Assembly: GCA_963774745.1 (NCBI GenBank) | Contig: CAVZGE010000011.1 | Span: 434,001-498,000, forward strand | Direction: 5' to 3' | DNA from: Prado023 sp963774745 | Lineage (GTDB): Bacteria > Actinomycetota > Actinomycetes > S36-B12 > CAIYMF01 | DNA length: 64,000 nt | Part shown: positions 33,325-40,726 of the stretch, piece by piece | Layout of the letters: every line of letters begins with the position of its first letter | Numbering within the stretch: position 1 is the stretch's first letter | Translations under genes and position numbers: made by a program | The notes under the pieces: generated by a model | Told to the model about the DNA's origin: nothing | What the model saw: the letters and a program-made list of their open reading frames with translations, nothing else | Databases searched by the model: none

Positions 33325-36300
33325 TCAGCCGGTCCCGACCCGCGGGGACGGTTCCGGGCACGCCGGGGGCACCCCGCGCAGGCCGAGGGTGGCCACCTCG
33401 GCCTCGGTGAGGCGCCGGTCGGCGTTCGCGCAGGCCTGCACCAGCAGCGACTCCGGGGAGAGGTCCCACGCCACCATCCGGTGGCCGTGCAGGACGATCA
33501 GGGCGTCGCCGGCCGCCGCCGGGTGCAGGCCGGTGACGGCCGCATCCTCGTCGTTCTGCTGCGCGCGGCGAGCTCCGACGAGCGGCCGGCCGACCTGGCG
33601 CATCTGGGCCAGGTCGGTCTGGACCAGCAGCGCGTCCTGCCCCGCGCTGAACAGCCGACCACGCGACGCCTGCAGCGCCAGCCACCACACCGCGTCGTCG
33701 TGGCCGACGATCCCGGCCCCAGCCGGGCTGTCCCCCGCCACGTCGAGGACCTGGGGATCGGCACCGAGATCGAAGCCCACGGCGAGCTTGTCGCCGGGCA
33801 ACCAGGCCAGGGCGGTGACCACGACTGCCGTGGAGAGCTTCCGTGGCGGGTCCCACCCTGCGGATCCGACGGTGCCCACCTGGAGCGCGCCCCGGTCCTC
33901 GGCGACGGCCACCCTGGACTCGTCCGGAGACAGGGCGACCTCGACGATGGGGGCTGCGGCCCCGCGAAGCTCGGGTGGCGTCGCGCCACAGCGCCCCACG
34001 TCCAGGAAGCGGACCACGTCACCCGTGGCGAGCGCGGCCAGGCACCGGCCCACGTCAGCGGCGTCGACACCGCTGGCAAGCACCTCGGGCTCTGCGGCAC
34101 CCACCGCCCAGAGGTCCAGCGGTCCCAGGTCGACCTGGGACTGGGTGCTCGTCTCCACCACGATCCCCCCGCTGGTCCACCAGGCCCTTCGGACACCCGG
34201 TGGCGCGCGGAGGTCGGCTGCACCTTCGACGAGCACGCGTCCGTCGGCCGTCACTGCGGCCAGCGGGCCCTCCCCGTCGACCAGCGCGACGAACCCCTCG
34301 CCCTCCCAGCCCGCAGGGATCACCCCGGAACGGGCGACGACCCGGCTCGGGGCGAGGTCCCAGAGGATGGCCCCCTGCTTGTCCGTGGAGACCAGCATCG
34401 GCAGTCCCGCCGTCGACAACCCGAGTGCGTCGGACTCGTGCGCCTCGAGCAGGTCCCCCTGCGCGGCACCGGCGTCCAGGTCCCATCGTTGGATGCCGCC
34501 CTCGGCGCCAGCCGTGAACAGGACCCCCGAGTCAGGGTCGACCGTCATGGCTCGCACGACGCCGGGATGCCGTCCCACCGGCGCCCCCTGCGTGAACTCC
34601 CCCTCCCTGAGGACCCACCGACGGATCACCGGATCGCTCCCGGAGCCCAGCAGCTGGAGGGGGCCATCCCGACGGAACACGACCGTCTCGGCGGTCCTGG
34701 ATCCCGCTGCGACGTCGATCAGTCGCTGCTCCCCGACGACCGCGCCCCGCACGATGTGGTGGACGATCACCCCGTCGGGACCTGCGCTGGCCACCCACTG
34801 GCCATCCGCCGAGGAGGTGAGGGACCGGACCGGGTCGCGGTGGCGGTCCAGGGCGACCGGGTCACCGAGCCGGTCCCCGTCCCGAGGCGCCAGGAACACC
34901 CCACCGTCGGCGTCACCGAACACCAGGCCGGCAGGATGGTCGACCACCGCGGTGACCTGCGTCCCGTGCGTGACGACCTGCGGTGATCCGGACGGGAGCA
35001 CGACCGCGCCCGCGTGGTGGACGAGGTCCGCACCCGAGCCGGACACCCCGCTGAACGCCACTGCCGGACTGCCGGGTTCGGTGAACAGCCGATCGACACG
35101 GACGGCGCCGACGGCCACCTCGGCCAGCGAACGGGTCGCGAGGTCGACGGTCGCAAGGCCGCGGTCCGCGGTGACCACCACGCCGGTGCCGGGGCCAACC
35201 GACCGCAACGTGCCCCACAACGCGGACTGGTCGCGGAAGTACCGCACGGGCCCGGTCGGGGTTGCCAGCGCGTTGACCAGCGCACCTTCGGTATCGATGG
35301 TCGGCTTGAGCCGGTAGGCGGAGGCGGCAGCGAGCAGCGCCAGGTCCCGACGGGTGCTGATCGCCTCGTTGGCCTGCGCCGCCACCCGGACCGCCTGTGC
35401 CTCCAACCGCGCGTCCTCGGCCTCGAGCCGCGCGACCACGGCGTCCCCCCGCTGATCCCATGCGAGCACCCCGGCCACGACGGCCACCACGGCCAGGGCC
35501 GCCACCCCGACGGTCAGCGCCCTGCGCACCCGCCGTTCCCGATCCCCGCGCAGGCTCTGCCTGACGAACTCGCCCACCACGCCCGGGCGGGTGCTCAGCT
35601 TCTCGTCGAGCGCCAGGGCCAACCGTGGGCCGGACAGCAGCAGGCTCCGGTCCGAGCGCCCGGTCTGCACCCAGCGCTCTGCGGCGTCCCCGATGGCCCG
35701 CAGGTCGATGGTGCGCTGTCGGTCCCGGGCGATCACCTCGGCCAGCGGCCGCCACCCGAACAGCGCCTCATGGGTGACGTCCACGAGGTCCGTCCCACCG
35801 GGCACCGCATCCACCTCGAGGACGTCCTCCAGGGAGTAGGTCGTGCGGTAGGCGATCAGTCCTCGCGCCCGGAAGGCGTCGAGCCAGCCGCGCTGCTCCT
35901 CGGTGAACGACTCGATCGGCTGGGGGCCACGCACCGGGGGGTTCTGGGTGGCGTCAGCGATCTGGGCCAGCGTCCGAAGGGCCTGCTCCTGCACCTCACG
36001 GCGGCCCCGGTCGTCCAGGCCACGGCTGAGCTCCCGCAGGGCCTCGTTGGCCTGCGCCCCCAGGACTCCGCGAACCCCACCGAGGCGGTCGAGGCTCGAC
36101 TCCCGGAGCGCACCGGTCGAGGTGTCGCGATCCAGCCACAGCTGGTGCAGCGTGTAGGCCAGCAGCGGCAGCGCCTCGCCGGAGCCCGTCTCGGTGACCA
36201 GCCGGGTGATCAGCGCCTGGTCGAGGTCGAGCTGGGCGTACTTCGCCGGGAGTCCGATGATGTCGACGAGGTCGGCGGGCTCCACGTAGGGGATGTAGTG

Positions 36301-37173
36301 GTCCAGCGGCTCGCGGACGAAGGCCCCCAGATGGGAGCGGAACTCGCTGCGGACGACCAGCAGGACGGTGGTGCCATCCTCGGTGCGTTCGCGCATCCAC
36401 GATCCGATGCGCGTGCGGTGGACGTCGTCGAGGGTGAGCAGCTCCTCGCCCTGGTCGACCACCAGCAGCCCCGCGGCCCCGGCGCCCACCGGTCCGGGGA
36501 GCTCGGCCTCGGCGAGCTGGCGGGGCTGGGTGACCGCTGGCACGGTCCATCCGCGGCGGCGCAGCGCAGGCAGGACCCCCGCACGGACCAGCGATGACTT
36601 GCCCGACCCGGACGGCCCGCTGACCACCACGAACCGTCCGCCGCCCTCACGACGGACCCGCTCCACGTCGGCCAAGAGTCGATCCAGGAGCTGCGCCCGA
36701 CCGACGACTGCTTCGTGCTCGGCACCCAGCGGGGTCAACCCCGGGTACGGGACGAAGCCGGCAGCCGGACGCGCGACGTCCTGGGGGGTTCCGAGGAGGT
36801 TGTCGGCGAGTCCCAGGATCTCGGTGATCGGTTGCTGCACGGAGCCCATGTGGTGCTGGTCGACCACCGGGTTGACCAGCGCATCGGCGGCCGTCCGCAA
36901 CGGCAGGATGGGCTTGCCCAGCAGCTGGGCCATCCCCAGCTCCGCGCTGCACCACGGGGAGTTCGAGTGCTCGCTGGCGATGAACACGACCAGGTCGCAG
37001 TTCTTGACCACGCGGCGGATCCACCACCGCCACTGCGTGCCCCCATCAGGACCGGCAGCCACATCGCAGGACAGGTCGAGGTGGTCCTCGGGTCGCTGCT
37101 CCTGCCACTGGGCCAGCAGCCGACCCGCGACGTCCGCATCGGCGCTGTTGTGCGATATGAACACGAGTCTCAT
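33325..37173 (-). CDS. TIR - STAND NTPase - transmembrane - WD40 protein
   Basis: This 1282-residue protein starts with a TIR domain (about residues 1-115: MRLVFISHNSADAD, then NSPWCSAELG with the probable catalytic Glu78). An nSTAND1-type NTPase follows (about 150-545) with Walker A GPSGSGKSS (Lys192) and Walker B LLVVDQGEEL. A single membrane segment lies at 552-572, then a short coiled coil, and WD40-like repeats fill about 640-1270. In characterised bacterial immune proteins TIR domains cleave NAD+ or make signal nucleotides, STAND modules oligomerise on sensing, and WD40 repeats bind the trigger. A defence or cell-death sensor is therefore likely but unproven. It follows the lipoprotein gene by 9 bases. 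Confidence 0.88.
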   Translation of the reverse strand: MRLVFISHNSADADVAGRLLAQWQEQRPEDHLDLSCDVAAGPDGGTQWRWWIRRVVKNCDLVVFIASEHSNSPWCSAELGMAQLLGKPILPLRTAADALVNPVVDQHHMGSVQQPITEILGLADNLLGTPQDVARPAAGFVPYPGLTPLGAEHEAVVGRAQLLDRLLADVERVRREGGGRFVVVSGPSGSGKSSLVRAGVLPALRRRGWTVPAVTQPRQLAEAELPGPVGAGAAGLLVVDQGEELLTLDDVHRTRIGSWMRERTEDGTTVLLVVRSEFRSHLGAFVREPLDHYIPYVEPADLVDIIGLPAKYAQLDLDQALITRLVTETGSGEALPLLAYTLHQLWLDRDTSTGALRESSLDRLGGVRGVLGAQANEALRELSRGLDDRGRREVQEQALRTLAQIADATQNPPVRGPQPIESFTEEQRGWLDAFRARGLIAYRTTYSLEDVLEVDAVPGGTDLVDVTHEALFGWRPLAEVIARDRQRTIDLRAIGDAAERWVQTGRSDRSLLLSGPRLALALDEKLSTRPGVVGEFVRQSLRGDRERRVRRALTVGVAALAVVAVVAGVLAWDQRGDAVVARLEAEDARLEAQAVRVAAQANEAISTRRDLALLAAASAYRLKPTIDTEGALVNALATPTGPVRYFRDQSALWGTLRSVGPGTGVVVTADRGLATVDLATRSLAEVAVGAVRVDRLFTEPGSPAVAFSGVSGSGADLVHHAGAVVLPSGSPQVVTHGTQVTAVVDHPAGLVFGDADGGVFLAPRDGDRLGDPVALDRHRDPVRSLTSSADGQWVASAGPDGVIVHHIVRGAVVGEQRLIDVAAGSRTAETVVFRRDGPLQLLGSGSDPVIRRWVLREGEFTQGAPVGRHPGVVRAMTVDPDSGVLFTAGAEGGIQRWDLDAGAAQGDLLEAHESDALGLSTAGLPMLVSTDKQGAILWDLAPSRVVARSGVIPAGWEGEGFVALVDGEGPLAAVTADGRVLVEGAADLRAPPGVRRAWWTSGGIVVETSTQSQVDLGPLDLWAVGAAEPEVLASGVDAADVGRCLAALATGDVVRFLDVGRCGATPPELRGAAAPIVEVALSPDESRVAVAEDRGALQVGTVGSAGWDPPRKLSTAVVVTALAWLPGDKLAVGFDLGADPQVLDVAGDSPAGAGIVGHDDAVWWLALQASRGRLFSAGQDALLVQTDLAQMRQVGRPLVGARRAQQNDEDAAVTGLHPAAAGDALIVLHGHRMVAWDLSPESLLVQACANADRRLTEAEVATLGLRGVPPACPEPSPRVGTG

Positions 37174-37182
37174 CAGCGGGCC

Positions 37183-38100
37183 TCAGCAGGACGCCTGCAC
37201 CGCGTAGTCCCGGACCGTCGGCTCGTCCGACGTGCTCAGGTACTGACCCAGCGCGCTGAACGCGATCCGGATCCGCTCGGTGCCGACGGCCGCATCCAGC
37301 CCGATGGTCATCTGAACGGTGAGGATGCGTCCGTCGTCGGAGTGATCGGCGCTCCAGGTCAGGCCCGGCGTCGACTCGAGGACCCCCACGTCGTAGATCG
37401 CACCGGTGGTCCCGGACGCCTCGACGACCAGTGGATCCAGGGGCGCCCCGGGGGTGTAGCAGCCAGGTGAGGTCGGCTCGGCGACCACCTTCCAGCTGAC
37501 GTGCTTCGACGGCTCGAAGCGGATCGACAGGGTGTGGTCGAAGGGCCGGAAACCGTCGGCACCGTCCACCTGGATCCGGATCCTGCAGACGTCGCCGATC
37601 TGGCCGGTCAGGAAGATGAACTGCGGATCATCCAGCGAGCAGGAGTCCGACGTCGTGGACAGCCGCACCGGCAGCCCCGTGTCACGAGCCCGGGCGTCGT
37701 GCTCCACGGCCAGGCTGGTGGCCGTCGTGCTGCGCGTCCCGTCCGAGGTCAGCTCGACCGTCTCCCCGCCGGGCACCACCATGCGGACCGCCTGGGCGCG
37801 CCCCTCCGGCGACGAGCTGCCGCTTCCGGAGGGAGTCCCCGTGGAGGCGCCACCCCCAGGCGATTCCGAGTCGCCCGACGACGGTGTCGACGACGGGTCG
37901 GCCGTGCCCGAGGTCTCCGACGCGCTTGCGCTGCCGACGCGCGCTGTGTCCGAGCTGCCCGACGCGACCGAGCTGCCCGCCGTGCCGGCGGTGCCGGCCG
38001 TACCCGACCCAGCGACGGGCACGGAACCATCTGCGCAGCCGACCAGCAGGGAAGCCAGGGCAACACACGCGGCGACCCACGCCCGGCCGCGGGCCATCAT
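37183..38100 (-). CDS. Lipoprotein with Ser/Gly/Thr-rich linker and the shared GCY domain
   Basis: The 305-residue protein has a lipoprotein signal with lipobox LLVGC (Cys22), a long low-complexity linker of Gly, Ser, Thr, Ala and Pro (residues 25-100), and then two beta-rich parts. The C-terminal 105 residues share PGCY, DVGVLES, a QYLSTSDEPTV block and a terminal SC with the secreted protein at 32390-33175. It ends 9 bases before the TIR-STAND gene, so the two should be cotranscribed. An exported ligand or sensor partner is an attractive guess; no family is known to me. Confidence 0.75.
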   Translation of the reverse strand: MMARGRAWVAACVALASLLVGCADGSVPVAGSGTAGTAGTAGSSVASGSSDTARVGSASASETSGTADPSSTPSSGDSESPGGGASTGTPSGSGSSSPEGRAQAVRMVVPGGETVELTSDGTRSTTATSLAVEHDARARDTGLPVRLSTTSDSCSLDDPQFIFLTGQIGDVCRIRIQVDGADGFRPFDHTLSIRFEPSKHVSWKVVAEPTSPGCYTPGAPLDPLVVEASGTTGAIYDVGVLESTPGLTWSADHSDDGRILTVQMTIGLDAAVGTERIRIAFSALGQYLSTSDEPTVRDYAVQASC

Positions 38101-38199
38101 GAACCCGCCGTGGCGGCCCCGGGGCCGGCCCCGTGCGGCAGCATCCGGCGGGTGCGCCGGTCCGACGCACCCGAGAAGGCTGTTGACGCGAGTCCGGCC

Positions 38200-38218
38200 A
38201 TGAGTAAGCCCTGCCTCT
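38200..38218. promoter_or_regulatory. Imperfect iron-box-like sequence before the lipoprotein/TIR-STAND operon
   Basis: ATGAGTAAGCCCTGCCTCT matches the perfect box at 29476-29494 at 14 of 19 positions. It lies just downstream of the promoter at 38229-38258, where a transcription start is expected, and 100 bases before the lipoprotein ATG. A second half-site, CTAACCAAA, follows at about 38220-38228. Match quality is modest. Confidence 0.35.
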
Positions 38219-38228
38219 CCTAACCAAA

Positions 38229-38258
38229 CTATCGTCTCTGCCCAGGACCCCGGTCAAT
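38229..38258 (-). promoter_or_regulatory. Sigma-70-like promoter of the lipoprotein/TIR-STAND operon
   Basis: On the minus strand a -35 TTGACC (38253-38258) and a -10 GATAGT (38229-38234) are separated by 18 bases. Transcription would start near 38222 and leave a leader of about 120 bases. The iron-box-like sequence lies in the first bases of that leader. Confidence 0.45.
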
Positions 38259-38336
38259 GGCCATGGACCGGGGTCCCCCCGCAGGGCTACCGTGGCGGCA
38301 CGCCGGAAGCACGCCGGAAGGGAGGGCGATGGGCCG

Positions 38337-38849
38337 ATGGGCACCGGGGATCACCTGTGGAACGAGGACGCCTTGCCGGCCCGGTACCAGGGGGACGCGA
38401 AGGCCTACCAGTCCGCGGTCCTCGAGCAGTACCGGCTCTACGTCGAGATGGCCGATCGCGTCAGCCAGCGCCGCGGGCTGGCGAACACCTTCTTCCTGAG
38501 CCTGAACACCGCGATCTTCACGGTGATCGGGGTGTTCTGGAAGGACCAGCCCCAGACCGCCCCGTGGTGGCTGGTGTTCCCGCTGGTGGCGGTCGTGGGT
38601 CAGTGCGTGGCCTGGTACTCCATCGTGCGCTCCTACCGCCTGCTCAACAGCGCGAAGTTCCAGGTCGTCGGCGCCCTCGAGGAACGCCTGCCGGCCTCGC
38701 CGTTCGGGCGCGCCGAGTGGACCCTGCTCGGCCAGGGCAGGGACCGACGCAAGTACCTTCCGCTGTCCCACATCGAGAAGTGGATCCCGATCCTGTTCGC
38801 AGGAACCTACATCGCCGCCGCGGCGGCCGCCGTCGTCGGCGCCTCATGA
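38337..38849 (+). CDS. RipA/8xMP-like small membrane protein
   Basis: The 170-residue protein has an amphipathic N-terminal region (YRLYVEMADRVSQRRGLANT), two adjacent hydrophobic segments (about residues 42-60 and 68-90), and a third near the C-terminus (about 147-167) after a polar stretch with HIEKWIP. This pattern resembles the RipA octameric membrane protein (8xMP) family and, more loosely, 2TM SLATT effector proteins. The assignment is by pattern memory only. It is divergent from the TIR-STAND operon, which is notable because small membrane proteins often accompany TIR sensors. The ATG at 38337 follows an AGGGAGGGC stretch. Confidence 0.65.
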   Translation: MGTGDHLWNEDALPARYQGDAKAYQSAVLEQYRLYVEMADRVSQRRGLANTFFLSLNTAIFTVIGVFWKDQPQTAPWWLVFPLVAVVGQCVAWYSIVRSYRLLNSAKFQVVGALEERLPASPFGRAEWTLLGQGRDRRKYLPLSHIEKWIPILFAGTYIAAAAAAVVGAS

Positions 38850-38963
38850 CGTGCGGGAGGGTCACCTGCCGAGCGTCTCCCTGACCCCCCGGACCGAGGA
38901 GGCATGCTCCTCTGCTGTGCGGCACCCTTGGGAGTAGCCTCGGGTGCGACGTGAGGAGGGGTC

Positions 38964-40394
38964 GTGGGCAGGCCACACACAGCGCGTGCGCAGTGGGGCG
39001 CCCTCATCGGGCTCCTTCTCCTGCTTGCGGTACTTGCACTGGCCTCGACCCAGGTGACGGCGAGGCTCATCCCGACGATGGGCCTCGTCGTCCTCGCAGC
39101 GGGTCTCTTCCTTCCGCCCCGGATGACCGCACTGGTCGCCGTGGCTGCGATCGGCTTGGGGATTCCGGTTGCCCTCGGCCTCGACGAGGACTTCACGGCC
39201 GTCAGGATGCTGAACCTGGTGGTCGCCTCTGTCCTGGCGGTGGTGGCATCCTGGTTCCTGCAACGGCGCCTGGATCGGATCGAACAGCTGGCCAGCCGCC
39301 AGGCGTCGATCCTGGCCAGCATCCCCGACGCGGTCGTCGAACTGGACGCCCGGGGCACCCTTCTCCAGGCCAACGCCGGGGTCTCGCGGCTGATCCCGGG
39401 CGCTGCCGTGGGAGAACCGCTGCACCCTCGCCTGGGCCATGTCCTGGCCGACGGCTCACCGTGCCCGGGGCAGTGCGCCCTGGCTGGCCTGGACCCGGGG
39501 CGCAACCAGCACATCCCGGTGGAGGGCGAGCGAGTCACCCGAGACGGCCAGCTCGTTCCGGTGGCCTACACCTACGGACTCATGCCCGAGGGAGGCATCG
39601 TCGTGTCGGTACGCGACGTCACCACCCGTGTTCGTGCCGAGCACGACCGTCGCATCCTGCTGGAGGAGGCCGTCCGACAGCAGGAGCAGACGCAACTGCT
39701 CCGGGCGCTGGAGCCACCGGACCACCACGCCCTTGCCGAGGTCGTGGGGCTGACGTCGGACATCTGGAGCGTCGGGGCCCACGGCGGGGCCGCCGGCAGC
39801 GACCTGGCCGACGTGAGCACCCTGCCCGACGGCCGCGCGCTCTTCCTCCTGGTCGACTCCGATGGGCAGGGCCTGCATGCGCGACGTGACTCCTGGATGG
39901 TCCTGCATGCGTGCCGGGCCCACATGGCGGGCGGTGCCCCGCTCGGACAGATGATCGCACTCACGTCCGAGACGCTGGCCTGGGCCGAGGAGACCCCGCG
40001 CGCCTGCGTGCTGGGGGTCATCGTGGATCCCGCCACCGGGCATGTGCAGGCGGTCTCAGGCGGCTGCCCCCCGCCGCTGCTCGTGAGTGCAAATGGGGCA
40101 ACCCAATGGATCGATGCCGCCGGAGGGGGCCTTGGATCCGCCCCATCGGGATCCCACTCCGTGATGTCCGCGGAGCTCAACCCCGGGGACACCCTGGTGC
40201 TCTTCTCCGACGGTGCGATCGACAGCAGCCACGACGTCGTCGAAGGGCTGGCGGCGATGCGCTCCATCGCGGTGGCGCTGCGGAACAAGCCTGCTGCGGG
40301 ATGGTCACGGCGGCTGCTGTCCTCGATCCAGGGCGATACCAGCCCGCCCGTCGATGCAACCGCGATCATGGTACGTCTGGGGGGTGGGTCATGA
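38964..40394 (+). CDS. Membrane PAS-SpoIIE (PP2C-type) phosphatase
   Basis: The 476-residue protein has three N-terminal membrane segments (about residues 12-30, 38-72 and 84-99), a PAS-like domain (112-225: ILASIPDAVVELDARGTLLQ), a short helical linker, and a SpoIIE/PP2C phosphatase domain (about 255-470). The metal-binding aspartates are kept in variant motifs: GSDLADV (Asp280), LVDSDGQG, LFSDGAIDS and PVDATAIMV. Such enzymes usually dephosphorylate anti-anti-sigma factors in a general stress pathway, but no STAS or anti-sigma gene adjoins it. The start codon is GTG. Confidence 0.87.
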   Translation: MGRPHTARAQWGALIGLLLLLAVLALASTQVTARLIPTMGLVVLAAGLFLPPRMTALVAVAAIGLGIPVALGLDEDFTAVRMLNLVVASVLAVVASWFLQRRLDRIEQLASRQASILASIPDAVVELDARGTLLQANAGVSRLIPGAAVGEPLHPRLGHVLADGSPCPGQCALAGLDPGRNQHIPVEGERVTRDGQLVPVAYTYGLMPEGGIVVSVRDVTTRVRAEHDRRILLEEAVRQQEQTQLLRALEPPDHHALAEVVGLTSDIWSVGAHGGAAGSDLADVSTLPDGRALFLLVDSDGQGLHARRDSWMVLHACRAHMAGGAPLGQMIALTSETLAWAEETPRACVLGVIVDPATGHVQAVSGGCPPPLLVSANGATQWIDAAGGGLGSAPSGSHSVMSAELNPGDTLVLFSDGAIDSSHDVVEGLAAMRSIAVALRNKPAAGWSRRLLSSIQGDTSPPVDATAIMVRLGGGS

Positions 40395-40726
40395 GCGGCG
40401 GCGCATGTCCCAAGCGGACCGCCACACCAGCACGACGCGCGAGCCGAGTCGCACCGCCCTGACCCAGCTGCCGGGCGCACCCCAGGTGCCGGGGATGCAG
40501 TGGTGACCGTCGTCGTCCAGGTCCCGCCCGACTGGGCGACCGCTGGTCGCGTGCGCCCGCGGTTGCAGGGTGCCGCAGCCGAACAATCGGCGAACGGGGG
40601 TCCGGACGGCCGGCTGGGTCTGTTCGACGACCTGGCCGAACCGGCGGCGCCGGTTCCCGGGCCTTCCGCCTCTCGATCCCGTGCTTCCTGCGCGGGACGC
40701 TGGAACCGCGAGAGAGGGGGGAACGG
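40395..40726. other. 332-base stretch with no certain gene
   Basis: Between the SpoIIE phosphatase and the Kelch-like lipoprotein no confident gene is seen. One plus-strand frame from GTG at 40503 to the stop at 40730 gives 75 residues (starting VTVVVQVPPDW), and its stop overlaps the next gene's ATG (ATGA). Its first 50 codons look coding but the rest is arginine/serine noise. It may be a small gene or a decayed remnant. The RBS of the next gene (GAGGGGGGAACGG) lies at its end. Confidence 0.4.
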
